This document shows positions 1 to 6,737 of a stretch of 7,850 bases of DNA, piece after piece. The position numbers and the translations under genes are program-made. The notes below the pieces were generated by a model. It saw only the letters and a program-made list of their open reading frames with translations. It made no database searches and had not been told where the DNA came from. The first letter of the stretch is position 1. The number at the start of each line of letters is the position of its first letter. The stretch comes from an uncultured bacterium (lineage in GTDB: Bacteria; Acidobacteriota; Thermoanaerobaculia; Multivoradales; JAHEKO01), in NCBI GenBank assembly GCA_938016625.1, contig CALILB010000022.1, forward strand, positions 1-7,850, in the 5' to 3' direction.

Positions 1-561
1 TGCCGCCAGGACATGCACGATCAGCCGCGGCACGAGCCGCTGGAGGCCAGTACTCTGTTTGCAGACGGTCGATCGTCGCGGCCACTGATCGAGGGGACCG
101 TGGCCCGCGGGCAGCTGCGTGACGACCGGGAGCTCTACACCGGACTGGATGCCGAGGGGCAGTTCGTAACCAATCTCCCCACTCCCGTCACCCGGGAGCT
201 GCTGGAGAGGGGCCAGAGCCGGTTCAACGCTTTCTGCTCACCCTGTCACGGTCGTCGTGGCGACGGCGGGGGCATGGTGGTTCAGCGCGGGTTCAAACAA
301 CCCCAGTCCTTTCACCAGGATCGGCTGCTGGACACCCCTACGGGCTACTACTACGACGTCATCACCAGGGGTTTTGGCGAGATGTCGAGCTATGCAGCCC
401 AGCTCTCTCCCCGGGACCGATGGGCGATCGTCGCCTACATCCGCGCCCTCCAGGTCAGCCGCAATGTGCCGGTGGCGACTCTCACCGAAGAAGAGCGTCA
501 GCAGCTCGAGGAGATGGCCAGCACTGTGCCTGGCGCTCCGGAGACCGTGGATCATGAGTGA
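1..561 (+). CDS. actE: Alternative complex III subunit ActE, monohaem cytochrome c lipoprotein (5' end cut by window)
   Basis: Seen: the reading frame is open from base 1, and the first codons read Cys-Arg-Gln-Asp before the Met at 13, so the true start lies upstream. The Cys at bases 1-3 sits where the lipidated Cys of mature ActE is expected, so nearly the whole mature protein (186 residues) is present and only the signal peptide is missing. A CSPCH haem c motif lies at visible residues 79-83 and a probable axial Met at about 128 (GEMSSYA). The N-terminal stretch MHDQPRHEPLEAS followed by FADGRSSRP is characteristic of ActE. Known: ActE is a periplasm-facing, membrane-anchored cytochrome of the quinol-oxidising alternative complex III and takes part in electron exit from the complex. 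Neighbour: it overlaps actF by 8 bases. Whether Cys1 is the lipid anchor needs the upstream lipobox, which is outside the window. Confidence 0.93.
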   Translation, partial: CRQDMHDQPRHEPLEASTLFADGRSSRPLIEGTVARGQLRDDRELYTGLDAEGQFVTNLPTPVTRELLERGQSRFNAFCSPCHGRRGDGGGMVVQRGFKQPQSFHQDRLLDTPTGYYYDVITRGFGEMSSYAAQLSPRDRWAIVAYIRALQVSRNVPVATLTEEERQQLEEMASTVPGAPETVDHE

Positions 562-1747
562 GCCCACCCAATCCACTCACCAGCGGTCATTCCCGCCCCC
601 GGCCGACCTCGACGCCCTGCAGTCGAAAGCCTGGATCGTCGGCGGTGTGGGTGTCACGGCCTCGCTCGCCGGTTGGTGGCTCGATCCGACCCAGTTCTAC
701 CGTTCCTATCTGGTCTCCTGGATCTTCTGGCTGAGCGTGGCGGCCGGCTGTCTGGCCATCCTGATGCTCCACCACCTGTCCCGTGGTGCCTGGGGGGTGA
801 TGATCCGACGGGTGCTCGAGGCGGCGGCCCGGACGCTGCCCTTTCTGGCGATCCTGTTTATACCCATAGTGCTCGGACTCGAGGAGATCTATGTCTGGGC
901 GCGGCCGGAGGCGGCCGCCGACGAGCTCATCCAGCATAAGGCGACCTATCTGAATCCGACGGCCTTTGTCTTTCGCTCCGTGGTCTATCTTGGAGTCTGG
1001 TCGCTCTTTGCCTACGGCCTCAGCCGCCTGTCGTACCGCCAGGATCGAACCGGGGATCCAACGCTGTTTCGCCGTATGCAGGTGATTTCGGCACCCGGGC
1101 TCGGGATCTACTGTCTGCTGACCACCTTCGCCGCCGTCGACTGGCTCATGTCGCTCGATCCCCATTGGTACTCCAGCCTGTTTGGCGTCTACCTTCTGGG
1201 TGGGCAGGGCATCGCCGCGCTGGCCTTTGTCATCCTGGTGGCTCTCTACCTGGCGCAGCGGGAGCCCATGTCGGACGCCCTCAACGCGACCCATTTTCAC
1301 GACTACGGCAAGCTGCTGCTGGCCTTTGTCATGCTTTGGACCTACTTTGCCATCTCTCAACTGCTTATCATCTGGTCGGCCGACCTGCCGGAGGAGATCA
1401 CCTGGTATTTGGAGCGCGCCCATGGAGGGTGGAAGTGGGTATCCATCCTGCTGGTGCTCTTTCATTTCCTGCTGCCCTTCCTGCTGCTTTTGTCGCGTGA
1501 TCTAAAACGCAACGCGCCGACTCTCGGCAAAGTGGCTTTGCTGCTGCTCGCCATGCGCTGGTTCGATCTGTACTGGCTCGCGGCCCCGAGCTTCGAACAC
1601 GGCCGATTCTCCCTCCACTGGCTCGACCTCGCCACGCTTGTCGGGTTGGGTGGAATCTGGCTGGCGCTCTTTATCGGGCAGCTCAAGACCAGGTCGTTGG
1701 TGCCCGTCAACGACCCCTTTCTGGCGGAGGCCCTCGACAATGAGTGA
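554..1747 (+). CDS. actF: Alternative complex III subunit ActF, polytopic membrane protein
   Basis: A 397-residue hydrophobic protein. The start ATG at 554 is chosen because it lies in the ATGAGTGA overlap with the actE stop; the frame is open further upstream, but that part is out-of-frame actE sequence with low-complexity Ser/Arg composition. About ten membrane segments can be traced, roughly at residues 25-43, 52-73, 91-108, 141-158, 178-197, 207-232, 254-275, 296-314, 329-345 and 358-385. Family-typical stretches are AAVDWLMSLDPHWYSSLFG (about 203-221) and MLWTYFAISQLLIIW (about 260-274). Known: ActF is a paralogue of the C-terminal half region of the NrfD-like/ActC group and contributes to the membrane arm of alternative complex III, which lacks bc1-type subunits. 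It binds no haem itself. Neighbours actE and the caa3 genes support the assignment. The exact number of helices is estimated by eye. Confidence 0.92.
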   Translation: MSEPTQSTHQRSFPPPADLDALQSKAWIVGGVGVTASLAGWWLDPTQFYRSYLVSWIFWLSVAAGCLAILMLHHLSRGAWGVMIRRVLEAAARTLPFLAILFIPIVLGLEEIYVWARPEAAADELIQHKATYLNPTAFVFRSVVYLGVWSLFAYGLSRLSYRQDRTGDPTLFRRMQVISAPGLGIYCLLTTFAAVDWLMSLDPHWYSSLFGVYLLGGQGIAALAFVILVALYLAQREPMSDALNATHFHDYGKLLLAFVMLWTYFAISQLLIIWSADLPEEITWYLERAHGGWKWVSILLVLFHFLLPFLLLLSRDLKRNAPTLGKVALLLLAMRWFDLYWLAAPSFEHGRFSLHWLDLATLVGLGGIWLALFIGQLKTRSLVPVNDPFLAEALDNE

Positions 1748-2225
1748 CCACGAGCGCAATCCTCTGGACCAGGATCTCAACCTGAAGGGAATCTTGCTGT
1801 TTACAACGGGCATCATCCTCCTGATGGTGGTGGCCACGGCCGCCATGTACTTCTTCACGGTCGGGGTCAGGGACAGAGACAGGGCTCGGGATGCTCCGCC
1901 AACGCCGGTGCTCCAAGAGGCTATAGACGAGGGGATACAGCTCGTGCCCCCTGCCCCCAGACTGCAGCCCCAACCGGGCGAGACGACCGGTCTGGTCGAC
2001 CGGGGGATCAGCCCCGATTGGGAGACGGCACCCAATGTGGAGATGCGCCGCTTCCTGGCCGAAGAGAAGGCGGAGTTGAGCAGTTACGGTTGGGTCGACC
2101 AGGGCAACGGCATCGCCCGCGTTCCGATCGACCGGGCCATGGAGATGATCGTCGAGCAGGGTCTGCCGGCGACACCGCTGCAGCTGGTCGAAGACGACGG
2201 CGGAGAGGAGCGCGAGGACGGATGA
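1740..2225 (+). CDS. Small single-span membrane protein, ActG-like position, function unassigned
   Basis: A 161-residue protein starting at the ATG within a second ATGAGTGA overlap with the end of actF; the frame is open upstream of that, but the overlap and the hydrophilic MSDHERNPLDQDLNLKG start favour 1740. One membrane helix spans about residues 17-40, with a short N-terminal tail. It is followed by a Pro-rich linker (about 52-80, with PPTP and PPAP) and a C-terminal soluble segment (about 100-143) containing YGWVDQGNGIARVPIDRAM. The tail is acidic (EDDGGEERED). Known: several alternative complex III clusters carry an extra one-helix subunit (ActG) after actF, and small proteins with a YGWVD...VPIDRAM type segment accompany SCO and oxidase genes in several phyla. 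Inferred: a structural or assembly partner of the complex III-oxidase pair, with its soluble domain in the periplasm. The ActG identity is by position only. The gene ends in a 4-base overlap with sco. Confidence 0.8.
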   Translation: MSDHERNPLDQDLNLKGILLFTTGIILLMVVATAAMYFFTVGVRDRDRARDAPPTPVLQEAIDEGIQLVPPAPRLQPQPGETTGLVDRGISPDWETAPNVEMRRFLAEEKAELSSYGWVDQGNGIARVPIDRAMEMIVEQGLPATPLQLVEDDGGEEREDG

Positions 2226-3079
2226 ACCGGTCGCTTCCAAACGTGCGCATGGATCGGCCGGCACGGAGGCCGGCCGCTTCGGTCACGCTCGTTTTGTTTC
2301 TCGTATGCTCGGTAGCTGCATTTTCCCAGCCGACCTCCCAGCCGGGGCCGCTCGAGGAGGTCGGATTCGATCAGCGGCTCGGCGAGTCGGTCCCGTTGGA
2401 TGCGGATTTTGTCGACGAACGGGGGGAGCGGGTCACCCTGGGTGACTTCTTCGGTGAGCGACCGGTGATCATGGCGCTCGTCTACTACGAGTGCCCCATG
2501 CTCTGCACCATGGTGCTCAACGGTCTCACCAGCTCGCTGCGCACGCTGGAGTTCAACCCGGGTGAGGAGTTCGAAGTGGTGATCGTGAGCTTCGACACGC
2601 GGGAGACCCCGGCCGAGGCGCTGGCGGCAAGATCCACTCATGTGAGCCGCTACGACCGACCGGGCACCGAAGCCGGCTGGCACTTTCTCACCGGCGGTGA
2701 GGACTCCGTCCAGCGGCTCACACAGAGCCTTGGCTTCCGCTATGTCTGGGTTCCCGAGTCCGACCAGTTTGCCCATGCCGCCGGCATCTTGGCCCTCACC
2801 CCCGAGGGCCAGATCGCTCGCTACTTCTACGGCATCGAGTACGCCCCGAGGGATGTTCGGCTGGGGCTTGTCGAGGCCGCCGACAATCAGATCGGATCGT
2901 TGGTAGACCAGGTTCTGCTCTACTGCTTTCACTACGACCCCGTCGTTGGCAAGTACAGCGTCGTGGCCATGAATATCCTCCGTATTGCGGCCGCGGTAAC
3001 CGTGCTGGCCCTGGGATCGTTTCTGATCCTGCAATGGCGTCGGGACCGACGAAGGCGGACATTGGCCGCCGGGGCTTGA
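2222..3079 (+). CDS. sco: SCO1/SenC family copper chaperone with C-terminal membrane anchor
   Basis: A 285-residue protein. The start ATG at 2222 overlaps the previous stop as ATGA; an internal Met at residue 10 is an alternative. A Sec-type signal (hydrophobic about 19-34, likely cut near AAFS-Q) leads into a thioredoxin-fold domain. The copper motif CPMLC gives Cys91 and Cys95, and the third ligand His185 lies in DQFAHAAGI. Known: SCO proteins bind copper through this Cys-Cys-His set and deliver or reduce the CuA site of oxidase subunit II, here encoded 7 bases downstream. Unusual relative to short SCO proteins is the C-terminal extension: YCFHYDP at about 234-240, then a membrane helix (about 252-270) and a basic end (QWRRDRRRR). 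The protein would therefore be held in the membrane at its C terminus, facing the periplasm. Cys29 is not a convincing lipobox because Val precedes it. Confidence 0.92.
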   Translation: MNRSLPNVRMDRPARRPAASVTLVLFLVCSVAAFSQPTSQPGPLEEVGFDQRLGESVPLDADFVDERGERVTLGDFFGERPVIMALVYYECPMLCTMVLNGLTSSLRTLEFNPGEEFEVVIVSFDTRETPAEALAARSTHVSRYDRPGTEAGWHFLTGGEDSVQRLTQSLGFRYVWVPESDQFAHAAGILALTPEGQIARYFYGIEYAPRDVRLGLVEAADNQIGSLVDQVLLYCFHYDPVVGKYSVVAMNILRIAAAVTVLALGSFLILQWRRDRRRRTLAAGA

Positions 3080-3086
3080 CCGACCT

Positions 3087-4076
3087 ATGTGGAAAAATTT
3101 CCCTCTCTTTCCGGACAAGGCCACGGAGTTGGCGGGTGAGGTCGATCAGCTCACCTTTGTCTTCCTGGCCATTGCCCTCTTCTTCTCGCTGCTGGTGGCC
3201 ACTCTTGTCGTCTACTTCGCCATCAGATACCGACGGCGCTCGGAAGGACAGATCGGTGAGGTCGAAGAGACCGGGATCTGGCTCGAGATCGTCTGGTCGG
3301 CGATTCCGCTGGTCATCCTGCTCGGCATGTTCTTCTGGGGAGCCAAGATCTATATCAAGGCCTACCGGCCGCCTTCGGATGCGGTGGAGTACTTCGTTAC
3401 CGGAAAACAATGGATGTGGAAATTCCAGCATCCCGAGGGCAACCGGGAGATCAACCACCTGCACGTGCCCGTCGGGCAGCGTATCCGGCTGACCATGACC
3501 TCCGAGGACGTCATCCACTCCTTCTTTGTGCCCGCCTTTCGGGTCAAGGCCGACGTTCTTCCCGGCCGCTACACGAGCATCTGGTTCGAGGCCAACAAGA
3601 CAGGGACCTTTACCCTCTTCTGTGCCGAGTTCTGTGGCGCCGAGCACTCGCAGATGTTGGGCAGCATCATCGTCATGGAGCCTCAAGACTACGAGCAGTG
3701 GCTCGCTCAGGGGCAGCCGGAGAAGGGCGTCATCAGTTCGGGCGAAGCGCTCTTTTCAAAATACGTCTGCAACACCTGCCACTACCCCGACTCGGCGGCG
3801 AGGGCGCCGATCCTGCACGGAATCTGGGGAGAAGAGGTCGTGCTCGGCGACGGAGAGTCCGTCGTCGTGGATGCCAACTATGTTCGCGAGTCGATTCTCG
3901 AGCCGACTGCCAAGCTGGTCAAGGGCTACCAGCCGTTGATGCCCACCTACCAGGGACAGGTATCCGAAGAAGAGCTCGTCCAATTGATCTCCTATGTCCG
4001 CTCGCTGACCAGCGGGACTGCCGAAAGTCAAGACAGCACCGCGGTCGGTGACAGCAACGAAAGTGAAGGACAATGA
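3087..4076 (+). CDS. coxB: caa3-type cytochrome c oxidase subunit II with fused cytochrome c domain
   Basis: A 329-residue protein starting at the ATG 7 bases after sco. Two membrane helices (about 21-46 and 64-88) form the subunit II hairpin. The periplasmic CuA cupredoxin domain follows, with GKQWMWKF (about 106-113) and all CuA ligands visible: His144, then CAEFCGAEHSQM giving Cys179, Glu181 (backbone carbonyl), Cys183, His187 and Met190. From about 218 a cytochrome c domain is fused on, with CNTCH at 228-232 and a probable axial Met285 in LMPTYQG. Known: this fusion defines caa3 oxidases; the domain accepts electrons from a soluble cytochrome or directly from complex III and passes them to CuA. 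Next to alternative complex III genes, direct transfer from ActE or ActA is plausible but inferred. There is no cleavable signal peptide by eye. The end overlaps coxA by 4 bases. Confidence 0.96.
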   Translation: MWKNFPLFPDKATELAGEVDQLTFVFLAIALFFSLLVATLVVYFAIRYRRRSEGQIGEVEETGIWLEIVWSAIPLVILLGMFFWGAKIYIKAYRPPSDAVEYFVTGKQWMWKFQHPEGNREINHLHVPVGQRIRLTMTSEDVIHSFFVPAFRVKADVLPGRYTSIWFEANKTGTFTLFCAEFCGAEHSQMLGSIIVMEPQDYEQWLAQGQPEKGVISSGEALFSKYVCNTCHYPDSAARAPILHGIWGEEVVLGDGESVVVDANYVRESILEPTAKLVKGYQPLMPTYQGQVSEEELVQLISYVRSLTSGTAESQDSTAVGDSNESEGQ

Positions 4077-5701
4077 GCGCCGAAGCGACGACGAATCTCC
4101 CAAGACGCGTCAACTATTTGAACGTCGACCACGGCGTCAAGTCGTGGCTGCTGACCAAAGATCACAAGCGGATCGCGATCCTCTATCTGGTCTCCATCTC
4201 GTTCTTCTTTGCCATCGGCGGCCTGATGGCTTCTCTGATCCGCCTCGAGCTGGCGACGCCGGCCGGCGACCTGGTGCAAGCGGACGTCTACAACCGGCTC
4301 TTCACCGCTCATGGCGTGATCATGATCTTTCTCTTTCTGATTCCGTCGATCCCGGCGGTTCTGGGCAATTTCTTGATACCGATCATGATCGGCGCCAAGG
4401 ATCTCGCCTTTCCCAAGCTCAACCTGGCGAGCTGGTACGTCTACAACCTGGGCGCCGCACTGATGATGTGGGCACTCTTGCGCGGCGGGGCCGATACCGG
4501 TTGGACCTTTTACACCCCCTACAGCAGCATGTACGCCAACAGCGAGGTGATCCTCACCGCTCTCGGGGCCTTTATCGTCGGTTTCTCCTCGATCATGACG
4601 GGGCTCAACTTCATCGTCACCATTCACCGGATGCGGGCCCCGGGGCTCACCTGGTTTCGCCTGCCGCTCTTCGTCTGGGCCCACTACGCCACCAGTCTGA
4701 TCCAGGTGCTGGGAACACCGGTGGTAGCCATCGCCATCCTCCTGGTGGCGGCCGAGAGACTGCTCCACATCGGTATCTTCGATCCTGCGGTCGGCGGTGA
4801 TCCGGTCCTCTTCCAGCATCTCTTCTGGTTCTATTCGCATCCGGCGGTCTACATCATGATCCTGCCGTCGATGGGGGTGATGAGCGAGTTGGTGACCGCC
4901 TTCTCCCGCAAGCGGATCTTTGGCTACAGGTTTGTCGCCTTCTCCAGCCTGGCGATTGCGGTTCTGGGTTTTCTGGTGTGGGGACACCACCTATTCGTCT
5001 CCAGCCAGTCGATTCTCGCCGGTGTGATCTTCTCGGTCTTGACCATGCTCGTGGCGGTTCCTTCAGCGGTCAAGGTCTTCAACTGGACGGCCACGCTCTA
5101 CAAGGGGTCGATCTCCTGGGAGACACCGATGCTCTACGCCATCGGCTACGTCGGCCTGTTCGTCATCGGCGGTCTGACCGGCACCATGCTGGCGACGCTG
5201 GGCTTCGATATTCACGTTCACGACACCTACTTCGTCGTTGCCCACTTCCACTACATCATGGTCGGCGGCGCGGTCATGGGATACCTCGGTGGTCTTCACT
5301 TCTGGTGGCCAAAGATCACCGGACGCCTCTACCCGGCGTTCTGGTCGAAGATTTCGGCTCTGCTGATCTTTGTCGGCTTCAATCTCACCTTTTTCCCGCA
5401 GTTCGTCGTCGGTTATCTGGGGATGCCCCGGCGTTACCACGCCTACCCCGAGGAGTTCCAGGTGCTCAACGTGCTCTCTTCGGCGGGGGCCACAGTGCTG
5501 GCCGTGGGCTATATTCTCCCCACCATCTATTTCATCTGGTCGATGCGCTACGGCGAGCGTGCCGGAGCCAACCCATGGGGTGCCTACGGTCTCGAGTGGC
5601 AGATACCGTCGCCACCACCGACCCACAACTTCGAGGAGAAGCCGGTGGTGACCACCGAGGCCTATGATTACTACACGCTCAAGGAGAAGAGGGTTGCCTG
5701 A
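4073..5701 (+). CDS. coxA: Haem-copper oxygen reductase subunit I, A2 (YS-motif) class
   Basis: A 542-residue protein of 12-helix type, starting in an ATGA overlap with coxB behind AAGGA. Visible ligands: His80 and His393 for the low-spin haem, His391 for haem a3, and His256, His305 and His306 for CuB. Tyr260 in HPAVY is the expected partner of the His-Tyr cross-link. His383 and Asp384 match the Mg/Mn site. K-channel: Lys334 with Ser331 in VPSAVKVF. D-channel entrance: Asp110, with Asn99 and Asn117. The helix VI glutamate of A1 enzymes (HPEVY) is absent: here it is HPAVY preceded by Tyr254-Ser255. Known: this Tyr-Ser pair marks A2 oxidases such as Rhodothermus marinus caa3 and stands in for the glutamate in proton transfer. 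The protein reduces O2 to water and pumps protons. The C-terminal tail is hydrophilic and Pro/Glu/Tyr-rich. Confidence 0.97.
   Translation: MSAEATTNLPRRVNYLNVDHGVKSWLLTKDHKRIAILYLVSISFFFAIGGLMASLIRLELATPAGDLVQADVYNRLFTAHGVIMIFLFLIPSIPAVLGNFLIPIMIGAKDLAFPKLNLASWYVYNLGAALMMWALLRGGADTGWTFYTPYSSMYANSEVILTALGAFIVGFSSIMTGLNFIVTIHRMRAPGLTWFRLPLFVWAHYATSLIQVLGTPVVAIAILLVAAERLLHIGIFDPAVGGDPVLFQHLFWFYSHPAVYIMILPSMGVMSELVTAFSRKRIFGYRFVAFSSLAIAVLGFLVWGHHLFVSSQSILAGVIFSVLTMLVAVPSAVKVFNWTATLYKGSISWETPMLYAIGYVGLFVIGGLTGTMLATLGFDIHVHDTYFVVAHFHYIMVGGAVMGYLGGLHFWWPKITGRLYPAFWSKISALLIFVGFNLTFFPQFVVGYLGMPRRYHAYPEEFQVLNVLSSAGATVLAVGYILPTIYFIWSMRYGERAGANPWGAYGLEWQIPSPPPTHNFEEKPVVTTEAYDYYTLKEKRVA
5681..5686 (+). 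promoter_or_regulatory. Possible ribosome binding site for an earlier TTG start of coxC
   Basis: AAGGAG lies inside the end of coxA, 7 bases before an in-frame TTG at 5694 that would add six residues (LPEESV) to subunit III and overlap coxA by 8 bases. A competing site (AGGA at 5701-5704) serves the ATG at 5712. The hexamer may also be just the Lys-Glu codons of coxA. Confidence 0.3.
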
Positions 5702-5711
5702 GGAATCGGTC

Positions 5712-6392
5712 ATGCAGGCTGAATCGAGCCGGGCCTGGGGCCTGGCCCATCACTTCGACAACTTCGAGCAGCAGCGCGAGGCTTCCTATCTCGGTATGTG
5801 GGTCTTTCTGGTCACCGAGATCATGTTCTTTGGCGGCCTGTTTACCGCCTATGTGGTCTACCGCTCGGCCAACGCTCGCGCCTTTGCCCTGGGCAGCAAG
5901 GAACTCGATATCACCCTGGGAGCGTTCAACACCGCGGTGCTCATCGGCAGCTCGCTGACCATGGCCCTGGCCGTCTGGGCGGCCCAACAGGGCAAGCGAA
6001 AACAGATCGCTCTGTTCCTGGTTCTCACCATCCTCCTGGGTGGCGTCTTTCTAGGCGTCAAGGTAGTGGAGTACAGAGCCAAGATCGACCACCATCTGTT
6101 GCCCGGACCCGACTTCCACTTCCCGGTCACCGAGGTCGACGAAATCCTCGGCGTCCAGGAGGGCAACGTGGAGATGTTCTTCAATCTCTACTTCGCCATG
6201 ACCGGCCTGCACGCTCTCCATATGATTATCGGTATCGGCGTGCTGTTGGTGATGGTGGTACTGGCGCTCAGGGGGTCGTTCTCACGCAAGAACCACAATC
6301 TGGTCGAGTGTATGGGCCTCTATTGGCACTTTGTCGACATCGTTTGGATCTTTCTCTTCCCGCTGCTTTATCTGTTGGGCCGAAATATCTAA
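5712..6392 (+). CDS. coxC: Cytochrome c oxidase subunit III, short five-helix form
   Basis: A 226-residue protein from the ATG at 5712, which has AGGA 7 bases upstream and leads into the usual hydrophilic N terminus ending HHFDNFEQQREASYLGMW. The frame is open to 5664 and a TTG at 5694 with its own AAGGAG is a possible earlier start. About five membrane helices can be traced (roughly 26-50, 71-90, 97-117, 148-175 and 200-222), so the two first helices of the seven-helix mitochondrial form are missing, as is normal for this bacterial type. Conserved features are NTAVLIGSSLTMA (about 73-85), GVKVVEY with a membrane-embedded Glu110, YFAMTGLHALH (about 160-170) and YWHFVDIVWIFLFP near the end. 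Known: subunit III stabilises subunit I and its proton uptake. It lies 10 bases after coxA and 16 before the subunit IV gene. Confidence 0.94.
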   Translation: MQAESSRAWGLAHHFDNFEQQREASYLGMWVFLVTEIMFFGGLFTAYVVYRSANARAFALGSKELDITLGAFNTAVLIGSSLTMALAVWAAQQGKRKQIALFLVLTILLGGVFLGVKVVEYRAKIDHHLLPGPDFHFPVTEVDEILGVQEGNVEMFFNLYFAMTGLHALHMIIGIGVLLVMVVLALRGSFSRKNHNLVECMGLYWHFVDIVWIFLFPLLYLLGRNI

Positions 6393-6408
6393 GCCGGGGG
6401 CCAGACAA

Positions 6409-6708
6409 ATGACAGAGCACATCACCTCGGTACGAACCTACCTACTGGTCTTCATCGCCCTCATGATTCTGACGGCGGTCACCGTGCTGGTGGCTTTTCA
6501 GGATTTTGGTGCCTGGAACGATGTCGTGGCCCTGACCATCGCCGTCATCAAGGCCAGTCTCGTGGTGTTGTTCTTTATGCACATCTACCACAGCACCCGG
6601 CTGAGCAAGCTGGTGGTGGTCTCGGGGTTGGTCTGGCTCGTCATCCTCATCGGACTGACCTTGAGCGATTACCTCTCCCGCGGGCTGGTCGGCCTCGCCT
6701 CGAGCTAA
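6409..6708 (+). CDS. Cytochrome c oxidase subunit IV (CyoD/caa3 subunit IV family)
   Basis: A 99-residue membrane protein. The ATG at 6409 is preceded by a G-run (6396-6400) at 8 bases, and an upstream Met in the same frame lies inside coxC, so 6409 is preferred. Three membrane helices are visible (about 10-29, 39-59 and 67-87). The family signature is clear: LTAVTVLVAFQDFG in helix one to the first loop, WNDVVALTIAVIKASLV, and VLFFMHIYHSTRLSK. Known: prokaryotic subunit IV carries no cofactor and supports assembly or stability of the oxidase. It is the last gene of the plus-strand cluster; a convergent gene ends 29 bases further on. Confidence 0.9.
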   Translation: MTEHITSVRTYLLVFIALMILTAVTVLVAFQDFGAWNDVVALTIAVIKASLVVLFFMHIYHSTRLSKLVVVSGLVWLVILIGLTLSDYLSRGLVGLASS

Positions 6709-6737
6709 CTGGATTGCGATGGGTTATACGGGCCCGT
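6709..6737. other. Convergent intergenic gap between oxidase operon and coiled-coil gene
   Basis: Only 29 bases separate two gene ends that face each other. The gap ends in the perfect palindrome ACGGGCCCGT (6728-6737), which has no loop. There is no hairpin with a T-run on either strand, so no intrinsic terminator can be called; transcripts from both sides probably run into the opposing gene or end by Rho. Confidence 0.6.

Noticed and set aside
587..1465. Long minus-strand open frame opposite actF
   Set aside because: It is antisense to a clear membrane protein, with composition rich in Gln/Asp/His/Arg/Gly typical of a GC-rich shadow frame and no domain.
2306..2311. Lipobox reading of Cys29 in the SCO protein
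   Set aside because: Val occupies the -1 position where small residues are needed, and a better signal-peptide cut follows the AAFS stretch.
4028..4990. Long minus-strand open frame opposite coxA
   Set aside because: Low-complexity charged translation mirroring conserved subunit I codons; no start signal or recognisable domain.
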